In this document: one piece after another, positions 45,211-54,262 of the stretch
How positions within the stretch are numbered: position 1 is the stretch's first letter
How the letters are laid out: every line of letters begins with the position of its first letter
From: Cytophagales bacterium
Lineage (GTDB): Bacteria; Bacteroidota; Bacteroidia; Cytophagales; Cyclobacteriaceae
DNA: 64,000 bases
Assembly (NCBI GenBank): GCA_017303795.1
Contig: JAFLBR010000001.1
Location: forward strand, 310,001-374,000
Direction: 5' to 3'
The notes under the pieces: model-generated
Database searches by the model: none
The model's input: the letters and a program-made list of their open reading frames with translations, nothing else
What the model was told of the DNA's origin: nothing
Program-made: the position numbers and the translations under genes

Positions 45211-45499
45211 AAATCTGACCTCATTTGCAGATCACCTTGATAAACAATACGGAAAAAAAGGCACTGCAAAGAGAGATACTTACGAACAAAGCTTTGAAGC
45301 CTTCAAGCTTGGTGTACTTATTCAAGAAATGCGGGAGCAACAAAATCTGACGCAAGAGCAATTAGCTTCTAAATGCGGTACGACCAAATCGTACATTTCA
45401 CGCATTGAGAACAATGCAAGCGACATTAGATTATCAACTTTAATGAGAATTATTCAAGAAGGGCTTGGCGGTCACTTAAATCTATCGGTGACATACTAA
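45191..45499 (+). CDS. HigA-like antitoxin, second pair
   Basis: 102 residues. XRE helix-turn-helix at about 38-92: IQEMREQQNLTQEQLASKCG then TKSYISRIENNASDIRLSTLM. Its N-terminus DKQYGKKGTAKRDTYEQSFE parallels DKHVGKKGTKKREAFENE of the first antitoxin. It overlaps the toxin gene by 20 bp. The whole pair is inserted in a repeat-rich stretch between leader copies U2 and U3. Confidence 0.9.
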   Translation: MKKKANKNLTSFADHLDKQYGKKGTAKRDTYEQSFEAFKLGVLIQEMREQQNLTQEQLASKCGTTKSYISRIENNASDIRLSTLMRIIQEGLGGHLNLSVTY

Positions 45500-45510
45500 T
45501 CGTTTGTACA

Positions 45511-45673
45511 AACCTTAGATAACTGGATTTTTTAAAATCCAATCCACAACTAAAAACTTCCACCAAACCACTACAACTTTTCTACACTTCACGGCATCGT
45601 AGCTCTGGTTAATGTCGCGCGGGTTGGTTTATAAAACCCAATCGGCCACCTTCAAGCATTAAACCGGTTTGCC
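45511..45673. repeat. Half double-palindrome element plus third permease leader copy (U3)
   Basis: AACCTTAGATAACTGGATTTT-ttAAAATCC (about 45511-45541) is the right half of the element seen complete at 45729-45790; it is followed by leader copy U3 (45541-45673), which runs directly into a permease start codon at 45674. Confidence 0.65.
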
Positions 45674-45729
45674 ATGTTTCAGAACTACCTCAAAATTGCC
45701 TTTCGCGCGTTGTGGCGCAGTAAAATTCC
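45674..45729 (+). pseudogene. 5' fragment of an FtsX-type permease gene
   Basis: The ATG and the first 18 codons read MFQNYLKIAFRALWRSKI, nearly identical to MLHNYLKIAFRALWRNKI of the intact permease 245 bp downstream. The homology ends where a GTTCGAC palindrome element begins, and the frame stops soon after (about 45769). It is a truncated duplicate of the permease start together with its leader. Confidence 0.8.
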
Positions 45730-45918
45730 TTGCTGTTCGACATTTATAATGTCGAACCTTAGATAACTGGATTTTAAAAAATCCAATCCACAACTAAAAA
45801 CTTCCACCAAACCACTACAACTTTTCTACACTTCACGGCATCGTATCTCCGGTTAAGGTCGGGCGGGTTGGTTTGTAAAGCGCTATCGGCCACCTTCAAG
45901 CATTTAAACCAGTTTGCC
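45729..45918. repeat. Complete double-palindrome element plus fourth leader copy (U4)
   Basis: GTTCGACATT-tat-AATGTCGAAC and GGATTTTAAAAAATCC lie at 45729-45790; leader copy U4 (45787-45918) then leads into the intact permease. The leader contains ACTTCACGGCATCGTA and CGGTTAAGGTCG-like blocks conserved in all four copies, so it may hold the native promoter. Confidence 0.65.
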
Positions 45919-48360
45919 ATGTTGCATAACTACCTCAAAATTGCCTTTCGCGCTTTGTGGCGCAATAAAATCCATTCGTCTATCAATGTGTTGGGGCTTA
46001 GCCTCGGCATTGCCTGTTGCGTGCTGATTGCCCTGTTTGTGCGCGATGAGTGGACGTTCGATACGTTTCATACCAAAGCCAACCGCATTTACCGCGTGTT
46101 TGTAAAAGAAGACTGGGGCGAGAACCAACAGTTTTTTAATACTACCACGCCCATGCCTATGGGCCCGGCTCTAAAAGATAACCTGCCCGATGTAGAAAGC
46201 TTTACACGTTTTGTTGCCATTAACACCATGGTGAAAGTAGGCGAGAAGCAATTCAGCGAAGGCGTAGTGCTGGCCGATCGCACGGTTTTTTCTGTGTTCG
46301 ATTTTGACTTGCTGCAAGGCGAACGCGAAGTGGCGTTGCGCGATCAGCATAACATGGTAATCAATCAATACATTGCTGAGAAATATTTCGGTCAGACTGA
46401 TCCAATCGGGCAAACCTTATCTGTACAGGTAGGCGATAACTTTGAAGAGTTTACCGTTACCGCGGTGGTGGTCATTCCAACCAACTCCGGCATTCGCTTC
46501 AACATGCTTATTCCCGATCATAACTATAGCAAAATATTTTCGGAGCGGCAGTTAAACTCCGGTTGGTTTAATATTCATCCGTCAACCTACGTGTTGCTGC
46601 GCGAAGGTGTAACTGCTGCGCAGGTAGAAAGTAAATTCCCCGATTTGTTTCGCAGGCTGCTGGGCGATGAAGAGTTTAAGCAAAGCAAATACGCACCCGG
46701 TTTGCAACCACTTACGGCCATTCATTTAGATACCACTTACCCCGTGGGCGATATACCCGTAAGCGATGTGAAGTATTCGTATATCCTCAGCGCGGTGGCC
46801 ATCCTGATTTTGTTTGTGGCCTGCATCAACTTTGTAACGCTTTCGGTGGGCCGCTCGTTAAAACGCGCCCGCGAAGTGGGCATCAGAAAAGTAGTGGGCG
46901 CACAACGCAGGCAATTAATTGCACAGTTTGTAGGCGAAGCAATTCTGGTAACAGGCATTGCCTTGGTGTTGGGCGTGTTGTTGTCGGTGTTTGGGTTGCC
47001 GTTGTTCAATGCATTGTCGGGTAAACAATTGGTGTTTTCGTGGAATGGGTTTCTGCTGATTGTAGTAACCAGTTTACTTTTAATAATCGGGTTGATGGCG
47101 GGCAGCTATCCTGCATTTGTGTTGTCAGCTTTCAAGCCGGTATCGGTTTTAAAAGGTTCGTTGCAGATTGGCAGTAAACAACGCATGCGGCAGGCGTTGG
47201 TAGGTGTGCAGCTGGTACTTTCTATCTTTTTGATTTCGAGTACGCTCATCATGAAGCAGCAATTAAATTTTCTGCAAAACAAAAATCTTGGTTTTAACAA
47301 AGAGCAGTTGGCTGTTATACAACTCAACGTGCCGCGCGTAGGGCGCCTGGGCGAACGCATGAATAAAGGATTTGAAATGGCCGAGCAATTTAAAACAGAG
47401 CTCAACAAAGTAAGTGGTGTACTGGCTTCGGGCACCGCCTCGCACGACTTTGGCGATGGCAGTTGGACTGCAGTGGGTTTTACTGATGATCAGGGTACCT
47501 ATCGCAACTTTAACATGAATGTGATAGATGATGAATACATTCCGCTAATGAAAATGGAATTGGTAGCCGGCAGAAATTTTACCGATGAAGTGGCCGATAA
47601 AAAAGGTGTGCTCGTAAACGAAGCGTTTGCCAAAGAATATGGCTGGACGGATGTAAGTGGAAAACGGATTCCCGGCAAGGGCTTTGGCGAACATGAAGTG
47701 ATCGGCATTGTAAAAGATTTTAATTACACTTCGCTTTACACCACCGTGCCGCCTTTGGTAATGGTGCAGGATGCCGTCATTATTCTGGCGGGTTCTGAGA
47801 ATATAAACTTCGAGAACAACCCCATGCCCAAACTGTTTGTGCGGCTTGCGCCCGATAACATGCAGGCCACATTAGATCAGGTTAAATCTGTTTGGGATAA
47901 ACTGACTAATGCCGAAGAGTTTGATTTTACATTTGTGGATCAGGCATTGGATGCGCAATACCGCAGCGATCAGAACCTCGGTAAGATTGTAAGCCTCGCT
48001 ACGTTGCTGGCAGTAATCATTGGCAGTCTGGGGTTATATGCGCTGGCTTCTTTGGCGATGCAGAATCGCACCAAAGAAATTTCAATCCGCAAAGTGTTGG
48101 GCGCTACGGAGCAATCGCTTTTGGTGTTGCTTTCGCGCGATTATGTGATGATGATTCTGGTTTCGCTGCTGCTTTCGGTACCCATTACGTGGTATTTAAT
48201 GAGCAACTGGTTGCAGAGTTTTCAATACCGCGTAGAAGTAGGGTGGCAGGTGTTTGCACTCGCTGGCGGATTATCGTTATTAGTCGCGCTGATTACCATC
48301 AGCTACCAGGCATTAAAAACCGCATGGACCCATCCAGCCGAGACGCTGAAGTATGAATAA
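45919..48360 (+). CDS. FtsX/MacB-type ABC permease, large double-domain form
   Basis: 813 residues from the ATG at 45919; an earlier in-frame start at 45868 lies within a repeated leader. Two MacB_PCD + FtsX halves: N-terminal helix LKIAFRALWRNKIHSSINVLG, periplasmic domain to about 280, helices with KRAREVGIRKVVGAQRRQL, a second periplasmic domain, and the final FtsX domain with NRTKEISIRKVLGATEQS ending in HPAETLKYE. This eight-helix form is common and multicopy in Cytophagales. No ATPase gene is adjacent. Likely a mechanotransmission exporter of unknown cargo. Confidence 0.92.
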   Translation: MLHNYLKIAFRALWRNKIHSSINVLGLSLGIACCVLIALFVRDEWTFDTFHTKANRIYRVFVKEDWGENQQFFNTTTPMPMGPALKDNLPDVESFTRFVAINTMVKVGEKQFSEGVVLADRTVFSVFDFDLLQGEREVALRDQHNMVINQYIAEKYFGQTDPIGQTLSVQVGDNFEEFTVTAVVVIPTNSGIRFNMLIPDHNYSKIFSERQLNSGWFNIHPSTYVLLREGVTAAQVESKFPDLFRRLLGDEEFKQSKYAPGLQPLTAIHLDTTYPVGDIPVSDVKYSYILSAVAILILFVACINFVTLSVGRSLKRAREVGIRKVVGAQRRQLIAQFVGEAILVTGIALVLGVLLSVFGLPLFNALSGKQLVFSWNGFLLIVVTSLLLIIGLMAGSYPAFVLSAFKPVSVLKGSLQIGSKQRMRQALVGVQLVLSIFLISSTLIMKQQLNFLQNKNLGFNKEQLAVIQLNVPRVGRLGERMNKGFEMAEQFKTELNKVSGVLASGTASHDFGDGSWTAVGFTDDQGTYRNFNMNVIDDEYIPLMKMELVAGRNFTDEVADKKGVLVNEAFAKEYGWTDVSGKRIPGKGFGEHEVIGIVKDFNYTSLYTTVPPLVMVQDAVIILAGSENINFENNPMPKLFVRLAPDNMQATLDQVKSVWDKLTNAEEFDFTFVDQALDAQYRSDQNLGKIVSLATLLAVIIGSLGLYALASLAMQNRTKEISIRKVLGATEQSLLVLLSRDYVMMILVSLLLSVPITWYLMSNWLQSFQYRVEVGWQVFALAGGLSLLVALITISYQALKTAWTHPAETLKYE

Positions 48361-48366
48361 TGCAAT

Positions 48367-48424
48367 AACCGCAAGGGCGCGAAGCCGCAGAGTTAATCAT
48401 AGCGCCTTTGCGTCTCTGCGGTAA
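48367..48424. repeat. REP-like palindromic element
   Basis: Inverted repeat starting AACCGCAAGGGCGCGAAG, with its complementary arm GCCTTTGCGTCTCTGCGG. Relative of the element at 26036-26102. It lies between the permease stop and the padR promoter. Confidence 0.65.
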
Positions 48425-48444
48425 ACAAGATTTCTTTTACAAAA

Positions 48445-48477
48445 TTGTAACTAATCAATCCTTCGCACGTATATTTG
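48445..48477 (+). promoter_or_regulatory. padR promoter
   Basis: TTG at 48445-48447, 22-nt spacer, then TATATTTG at 48470-48477, an exact match to the Bacteroidota TTG / TAnnTTTG consensus, 19 nt before the padR ATG. Confidence 0.7.
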
Positions 48478-48485
48478 TTTTACAA

Positions 48486-48495
48486 AGTATATACT
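48486..48495. promoter_or_regulatory. AGTATATACT palindrome, likely PadR operator
   Basis: A perfect 10-bp palindrome between the -7 box and the padR start codon. Its position over the expected transcription start would allow self-repression by PadR. Confidence 0.55.
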
Positions 48496-48496
48496 A

Positions 48497-48829
48497 ATGA
48501 GCAAAGAATTTCTGGGCGAGTTTGAAGAACTGGTGTTAACCATGGCGGGCATTCTACAGGAAGAAGCCTATGGCAATGCCATTGTAAGCGAGATTAAACA
48601 ACGCGTGGGCCGCGATGTAAACCTGAGTGCGGTGCACGTTACCCTTTACAGGCTCGAAGACAAAGGTTTTGTAAAATCGAAAATGGGTGGCGCCACCAAC
48701 CAACGCGGTGGAAGGCGCAAGCGGATTTTTACCGTTACCAATGCGGGCCTGGCCATGTTACGCAATATGAAAGAAGCCCGAATGGATTTATGGAAACTCA
48801 TTCCGCAATTAAAGATGGTTATTGTATAG
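48497..48829 (+). CDS. PadR-family transcriptional regulator
   Basis: 110-residue winged-helix regulator of the short PadR class: VLTMAGILQEEAYGNAIVSEI, LSAVHVTLYRLEDKGFVKSK and GRRKRIFTVTNAGLAML. Such short PadR genes commonly stand just upstream of large FtsX-type permeases with a permease prefix domain, as here (64-bp gap). It probably controls itself and that permease. Confidence 0.92.
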   Translation: MSKEFLGEFEELVLTMAGILQEEAYGNAIVSEIKQRVGRDVNLSAVHVTLYRLEDKGFVKSKMGGATNQRGGRRKRIFTVTNAGLAMLRNMKEARMDLWKLIPQLKMVIV

Positions 48830-48834
48830 AAAAA

Positions 48835-48885
48835 AGTTACTAGTTACCTGTTTCCGGTTACCGGTAACTGGCAACCGGAAACTGA
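48835..48885. repeat. GTTACC/CCGGTAAC hairpin between padR and permease
   Basis: TTTCCGGTT / AACCGGAAA arms at 48851-48881 form a strong hairpin inside the intergenic gap; relative of the repeat at 30174-30265. It opens the permease frame backwards to 48822, but the repeat is unlikely to be coding. Confidence 0.6.
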
Positions 48886-48893
48886 TTACACAC

Positions 48894-51551
48894 ATGAAAG
48901 AAAACAGACTGTCACTTCGTTTCCTTCGTTGGTTTTGTCCGCCTGCATTGTATGAAGGCATTGAAGGCGATTTGCTGGAGCAATACGAATACGATGTGGA
49001 ACAGGTTGGTGCGCAGAAAGCCAATAGACGATTAGTCTGGAATGTGCTGAAGTTTTTCAGGCCAGGAATTTTTTTACGAAACCGATTTTCGAATCAATTA
49101 ATCAATACGATGATGTGGGGAAATTACATGAAAGTTGCTGCGCGCAATATTCAAAAAAGAAAGTTCTATTCGTTTATCAATGCTTTTGGGTTAAGCATTG
49201 GTCTTGCCTTTTGTATGTTGATTACGCTCTACATTCAGGATGAAAAAGAGTTTGATCAGTTTCATGCGAATAAAAATCAGGTCTACCGCATCGAAGAAAA
49301 AAGTTTTGATACCTGGCGCCATGATGCAGCCGATCCATATCGTAAATCGGCCTGGATACAAACCGGATTGGCTCCCACACTCAAAGAAGAGTTACCCGAA
49401 GTTGCAGCGGCAACCCGATTTAATGAAGGCAACCGTGTAATTTTTCGGTATGGCGATAAAGTGTTTACCGAAAGCGTGGCGTATGTAGACAAAGATTTTT
49501 TTACCATGTTTTCTTTTCCGTTGCTGCAGGGCAGTGCCGAACGAATTTTTATGGACAAGCTGGAAGTAGTGATTACACCGGCTATTGCAACAAAATATTT
49601 TGGCGATGAAGATCCCATCGGCAAAACCATTGAGATCGATAACAATGGAAAGCAGTCGTTTACCGTAACCGGAATAATTGAAGCTCCGCCTGCGCAATCC
49701 AGTCTTACGTATGCTATTTTATTGCCGCAAGAGAATCGCAATTATTACGAACGTAACATGACAAACTGGGGAAACTTTGGAACGCCTACGTTTGTGCAGT
49801 TACGTGCCAATAGCGACCTCGCAGCGTTTAAAACTAATCTGGATAAAGTAATAGACAAACACATGAGTGCCATGCTGGAACGCTGGCGCAAAGAGACAAC
49901 TGTTCCTATTCCCCCCGATGTAAAAATGCTGGAGTATGAGTTTACGGTGCTGCCGCAGATTCATTTGAAGAAAGAAGTGAGTTGGGAAAAAGTAAGCGAT
50001 CCGCAATATGCATTCATTCTGGGGGGCATTGCGTTGCTGATCATGCTCATTGCCTGCATCAATTATATTTCCTTATCGCTCACCACCTCGGCTGCACGCA
50101 GGGTAGAAGTTGGTGTGCGCAAAGTAGTGGGCGCACAACGCAACCAACTGCTTTATCAATTTAGTTTTGAATCGTTGTTGCTGGCCATGAGTTCGCTGGT
50201 GATTGGCTTCGGGTTGGTGGTGTTGTTTCTGTCATCGTTCAATGAGTTTACCAATAAAGCCATTGAACTTACGTTGCCAAAAGCATTCCAATTACTTTCA
50301 ATCGGGTTAGCCTTTACACTCATTACCGGTTTGCTGGCGGGTAGTTACCCTTCGTGGTTTCTGTCGCGGTTTAAACCAGCACTGGTATTAAAAGGTGGTT
50401 TCACTTCACGCCTGCAGGCAGGTTTTACCAAGCCTTTGGTAGTACTTCAATTTGCGCTTTCGGCATTTCTTATTATTTGTTCGGTCATGATGTTCCGCCA
50501 GATGCGGTTTATCACCACCAAAGATCTGGGTTATAACAAAGAGCAGATACTCGTTATTCCAACGCAGGCTGGCTGGACAGAAGAGTCGGATCGGGTAGTA
50601 GAACAATTTCGTACAAGGGCGCAACAAGAGTCACAGATCGTTTCTGTATCCGGAACCAGTTCGTCATTCAGCCAGGGATATTCGCGCTACGGTTTTAAAG
50701 TTAAGGGTGAACAAAAATCAGCCTATGTATATGCAGCCGATCCAAACTACATTCCCACGTTAGGCATTCAATTGTTAGAAGGCCGAAACTTTGATCCGGC
50801 CATTGCGGCCGATAGCGATGTGGTGATTGTAAATGAAGCATTGGTAAAAGATATGAAATGGACCGATCCCTTAAACGAATACTATAATTGGCGTGAAGAT
50901 TCGGTAGGCATGGGCTCGCGCGTGATTGGCGTGGTGAAGGATTATCACTTCCTGTCGTTGGAGCAAAATTTTGAGCCGATGTTTCTGTCCATGGATAAAA
51001 ACAATGTGGGTTATCTTACAACCTTGCTGGTAAAAGTTGGAGCAGATGTTACAGCAGGTTTAGACCGTGTAAAATCCATTTGGAAAGAACTCTATCCGGA
51101 TAAACCTTTTGATTATACTTTTCTGGATGAGGATGTAGCCAAACAATACGCGAGTTATAAACGCTGGATGAGCATTATGGGACTGGCCACAGGCTTTGCC
51201 ATTCTTATTTCGTGTTTAGGTTTGTTCGGCCTGGCGGGTATCAATGCGGTTAATCGTACCAAAGAAATTGGTATCCGTAAAGTAATGGGGGCCGACATGC
51301 AGACTATTTTTATTTTACTCAACAAACAGTTTATCGTGTTGGCTGTGCTGGCTTTTGCTATGGCGGCACCGCTCTCGTGGTGGTTTATTACCAAATGGTA
51401 TATGAAAGATTTTACGTTTCAGGTTCCGTTGAGTTGGGATTTGTTTGCGTTGAGCATGGGTGCGGGGCTGTTGCTGGCTTTGGCCACGGTAAGTTATCAT
51501 GCTATTAAAGCAGCCTTGATAAATCCGGCTGAGACGTTGAAGTATGAGTAA
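48894..51551 (+). CDS. FtsX-type ABC permease with permease prefix domain, PadR-linked
   Basis: 885 residues from the ATG at 48894. It begins with a cytosolic prefix domain (about 1-65: LSLRFLRWFCPPALYEGIEGD, LLEQYEYDV) typical of permease prefix domain 2 proteins, then a first helix in YMKVAARNIQKRKFYSFINAFG. Two MacB_PCD/FtsX halves follow with RRVEVGVRKVVGAQRNQLLYQF and NRTKEIGIRKVMGADMQTIF, ending NPAETLKYE. It pairs with the PadR gene. No ATPase adjacent. Close paralog of the permease at 45919 apart from the prefix. Confidence 0.92.
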   Translation: MKENRLSLRFLRWFCPPALYEGIEGDLLEQYEYDVEQVGAQKANRRLVWNVLKFFRPGIFLRNRFSNQLINTMMWGNYMKVAARNIQKRKFYSFINAFGLSIGLAFCMLITLYIQDEKEFDQFHANKNQVYRIEEKSFDTWRHDAADPYRKSAWIQTGLAPTLKEELPEVAAATRFNEGNRVIFRYGDKVFTESVAYVDKDFFTMFSFPLLQGSAERIFMDKLEVVITPAIATKYFGDEDPIGKTIEIDNNGKQSFTVTGIIEAPPAQSSLTYAILLPQENRNYYERNMTNWGNFGTPTFVQLRANSDLAAFKTNLDKVIDKHMSAMLERWRKETTVPIPPDVKMLEYEFTVLPQIHLKKEVSWEKVSDPQYAFILGGIALLIMLIACINYISLSLTTSAARRVEVGVRKVVGAQRNQLLYQFSFESLLLAMSSLVIGFGLVVLFLSSFNEFTNKAIELTLPKAFQLLSIGLAFTLITGLLAGSYPSWFLSRFKPALVLKGGFTSRLQAGFTKPLVVLQFALSAFLIICSVMMFRQMRFITTKDLGYNKEQILVIPTQAGWTEESDRVVEQFRTRAQQESQIVSVSGTSSSFSQGYSRYGFKVKGEQKSAYVYAADPNYIPTLGIQLLEGRNFDPAIAADSDVVIVNEALVKDMKWTDPLNEYYNWREDSVGMGSRVIGVVKDYHFLSLEQNFEPMFLSMDKNNVGYLTTLLVKVGADVTAGLDRVKSIWKELYPDKPFDYTFLDEDVAKQYASYKRWMSIMGLATGFAILISCLGLFGLAGINAVNRTKEIGIRKVMGADMQTIFILLNKQFIVLAVLAFAMAAPLSWWFITKWYMKDFTFQVPLSWDLFALSMGAGLLLALATVSYHAIKAALINPAETLKYE

Positions 51552-51564
51552 GCTATCTGAAGAG

Positions 51565-51810
51565 TGTCATTCCTCCCGATAGCTATCGGGAGGAGCGCGA
51601 GAGAGGTTGATTGAAACTAGTGTTGAGTAGTTTTACTGAAACGTGTTATTGCACTGGCGAATTCTGGAATCCCAGTGAGATACGCACGAGACAACTATGA
51701 AAAGCATTTCATAGCTCGCTCTGCGGTACTTAATCGGGATCGCGGTATGGGATTGAATTTTTTGACTGAACAATTCAAAGCAAGCTACCCAACCACGATG
51801 ACCGCGTTGT
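51565..51810. repeat. ~245-bp non-coding repeat, copy 1
   Basis: Starts TGTCATTCC and ends ACCGCGTTGT. Shares long blocks with copies at 51838-52066 and 54647-54893: GATTGAAACTAGTGTTG, ACTATGAAAAGC-N-TTTCATAG, TACTTAATCGGGATCG-like, and CTACCCAACC. Copy 1 carries an extra 22-nt perfect palindrome (51572-51593, core CCCGATAGCTATCGGG) missing in the others. The stretch 51552-52127 has no gene. Confidence 0.75.
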
Positions 51811-51837
51811 AGGAAGTACGCAACTCTCCCTATGAAA

Positions 51838-52066
51838 AGTCATTCCGGAGGAGCGAGAGAATTGTTGATTGAAACTAGTGTTGTGTAATTTTACTGAAAC
51901 GTGTTGTTGAACTTGCGAATTCCGGAATCCCGATGATGCAGCACGAGACAACTATGAAAAGCATTTCATGGCCTGCTCACCAATACTTAATCGGGATCGT
52001 GGTATGGGATTGAAGTTTTGACTAAACAATTCAAAGCAGGCTACCCAACCGCGATGACTGCATTGT
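51838..52066. repeat. ~245-bp non-coding repeat, copy 2
   Basis: Direct tandem neighbour of copy 1, starting GTCATTCCGGAGG and ending with GCATTGT. It is followed by ACATCTTTGGAAATGTCATTC (52082-52102), the start of a further, truncated unit. Confidence 0.75.
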
Positions 52067-52127
52067 AGAGATGGCGCACAATACATCTTTGGAAATGTCA
52101 TTCACAATTTAATTACTACCTTGAATC

Positions 52128-52712
52128 GTGTTTGAAGAACTAAAGAACTATTGTAAAAAAATAGTGCCACTCAATGAACAAGAGTTGGCTTTGATTAACG
52201 ATCATTTTGAGGTGTTGCACCTTAAACGAAAATCGTTTCTACATCAGGAAAACTCAGTCTGCGATTTTGTGGCCTACATTGTATCGGGTACCATCCGTCA
52301 TTTTCACACGAAAGATGGAGACGAAAAAACCTGCGACATTTCGTTCGATCAGGCCTGGGTAACTGACTTTGCAAGTTTTAATCACCAAACGCCAGGCAAA
52401 ATGAATTTGCAGGCCATGGAAGACACAACGGTTTACCTGGTTCGAAAGAAAAATCTGGCCGCACTTTACATAGCCTGCAATAAGTACGAAACATTTGGGC
52501 GCATAATGGCCGAGCAAGTGGCCCAAAGAGCTACGGATATTGCCATGTCGCTTTCATCCGATAAACCCGAAGTCCGGTTTCAGAATCTGCTAAAAACCAA
52601 CCCCGACTTATTTCAGCGGGTGCCACAAAAATACATTGCCAATTTTCTAGGAGTTAGTCCAGAGAGTCTGAGCCGCATTCGTAGCCGCGTGCTCAGCAAA
52701 CAAAAATCTTAA
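52128..52712 (+). CDS. Crp/Fnr-family transcriptional regulator
   Basis: 194 residues starting at GTG. The cyclic-nucleotide-binding-like beta-roll covers about 25-125 (HLKRKSFLHQENSVCDFVAYIVSGTIR has the family shape), and a compact HTH_Crp lies near the end with KYIANFLGVSPESLSRIRSR. The phosphate-binding cassette of cAMP binders is not conserved, so the ligand is likely something else. Bacteroidota carry many such paralogs. It begins right after the repeat block, and a secreted hypothetical protein follows after 62 bp. Confidence 0.9.
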   Translation: MFEELKNYCKKIVPLNEQELALINDHFEVLHLKRKSFLHQENSVCDFVAYIVSGTIRHFHTKDGDEKTCDISFDQAWVTDFASFNHQTPGKMNLQAMEDTTVYLVRKKNLAALYIACNKYETFGRIMAEQVAQRATDIAMSLSSDKPEVRFQNLLKTNPDLFQRVPQKYIANFLGVSPESLSRIRSRVLSKQKS

Positions 52713-52774
52713 CTTAAGTCATCGTAATTCGGGTTGTTGCCGGGCCAGTTTTGTAATCATAAACGCACCGTAAA

Positions 52775-53536
52775 ATGATTACCAAAACAAAAATTGTAAC
52801 CCTTATCGTTATGGCAACCTTGCAAACCGCTTTCGCTCAAAGTTTAGATTTTGAGAAAGTCAGATCGTTGGAACATCAGCTTCATGATGTGATGGAACTT
52901 ATTGACCTGGAAGTTTTAAAGGTGCGGCTTGCAGATGCAATGCTGACCTTTGAACAAGACCCTTCGGACCTTAATCAGATTCGCCTCGGCATTGTTTACC
53001 ACGAAGCGGCCCTGAACTTCAGTTTGTTATCCAATACAGAGCGCGGGTATGCGCAAAAGAGTTATAATCTGTTGCATCAAGTTCATCAGACCACTACAAC
53101 TGCAGAATGGCTGCCGTTTATATCGGCCTACGAGGCTTCGGCTCTGGCACTTGTGGCGGCAGAAACCCGAAAGTTAAAGCAGTTGGCAGAAGCATTTCAA
53201 TTGTTTGAAGTGGCCGTAAAACAATTCGATACCGTTTCTCCGATGCCCAGATTTTTGCGCGGTAGTGTGGCTGAAAACCTGCCGTGGTATTTTTTCAGTA
53301 AGAGGCGTGCAGCCCGCGATGATTTTGATCAGATAATTTTTAAGTATGAACAAAATAACCAGTATGCCAATGCGCGGGTAATGAGTTTTACCTATTGGGC
53401 CTGGGCTAATCAGTATCGTGCTAAAAAACATCGCAAGCAAGCACTTGAATACCTGAACACCGCCATTGCGTTAGACCCACACGGCACTAGCGGCCGCGAA
53501 AGAGCCGTTAAGCTAAAACAAACGTGGGAGAGATAG
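52775..53536 (+). CDS. Hypothetical secreted helical-repeat protein
   Basis: 253 residues with a signal peptide ending at LQTAFAQS. The mature part is wholly helical, with TPR-like lines (EAFQLFEVAVKQFD, HRKQALEYLNTAIALDPHG), so it probably is a small TPR protein of the periplasm. I do not recognise a family. It follows the Crp-like gene on the same strand and may be controlled by it. Confidence 0.7.
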   Translation: MITKTKIVTLIVMATLQTAFAQSLDFEKVRSLEHQLHDVMELIDLEVLKVRLADAMLTFEQDPSDLNQIRLGIVYHEAALNFSLLSNTERGYAQKSYNLLHQVHQTTTTAEWLPFISAYEASALALVAAETRKLKQLAEAFQLFEVAVKQFDTVSPMPRFLRGSVAENLPWYFFSKRRAARDDFDQIIFKYEQNNQYANARVMSFTYWAWANQYRAKKHRKQALEYLNTAIALDPHGTSGRERAVKLKQTWER

Positions 53537-53661
53537 TTAGTTTGAGTGATTGAAAAATTGATAGATAGATAAATGGAGATTTTAAAATCTTCCCTGAAAT
53601 TACAATCAAGTACTATATTTAACACCATTTCTTAATCTGTGAATCAGTGGCCGATTAAATT

Positions 53662-54237
53662 ATGACCAAACAATACTTCGATAACGAAAATTTCCAGGCG
53701 CTTGATTTCTCACAACAACCCCTTCAAAAAGGTGAATACGAAAGCTGTACTTTCACAAAATGCCGCTTTGCGGAAGTAGATTTAAATCAGATAATTTTTA
53801 GTGAGAGTACTTTTGATGAGTGCGATTTCAGTATGGCCAAAGTACGGGGTGCTGCATTTAAAACAGCACACTTCAAAAACTGTAAAATGCTGGGCTTGCG
53901 TTTTGATGAATGCCAGACCTTGCTACTTGCCTTCACCTTCGAAAATTGTCAGTTGGATTTTTCTTCCTTCTATAAACTCAAGTTGAAAGGCACAACTTTT
54001 AAAAATTGTAAACTACAGGAAGTAGAGTTTCGCGAAGCAGACCTGACCAATGCGTGTTTTGATAACTGCGATTTAACCCGTGCCACGTTTGAGAACACTA
54101 TTTTGCAAGGCGCTGATTTACGAACCGCCACAAATTTTTCAATCGACCCGGAGACCAACAAACTAAAGAAAGCTCGGTTTTCGATTACCGGTTTACCCGG
54201 TTTGCTGGCGCGACACGATTTGCTGATTGAACCGTGA
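53662..54237 (+). CDS. Pentapeptide-repeat protein
   Basis: 191 residues forming a right-handed quadrilateral beta-helix: repeated A(D/N)LXX/FXXCXF units such as CTFTKCRFAEVDL, STFDECDFSMAKV, TTFKNCKLQEVEF and ADLTNACFDNCDL. The C-terminal NFSIDPETNKLKKARFS segment is common in Qnr/MfpA-like and YjbI-like proteins. Qnr proteins mimic DNA and protect gyrase; whether this one does is unknown. Confidence 0.88.
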   Translation: MTKQYFDNENFQALDFSQQPLQKGEYESCTFTKCRFAEVDLNQIIFSESTFDECDFSMAKVRGAAFKTAHFKNCKMLGLRFDECQTLLLAFTFENCQLDFSSFYKLKLKGTTFKNCKLQEVEFREADLTNACFDNCDLTRATFENTILQGADLRTATNFSIDPETNKLKKARFSITGLPGLLARHDLLIEP

Positions 54238-54262
54238 GTTGAAAAATTTGTATCTTGATGGC

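Noticed and set aside
44374-45918. CRISPR-like array from repeated palindromes
   Set aside because: Repeat units are unequal, spacing is irregular, unit ends match a gene leader, and no cas gene is present.
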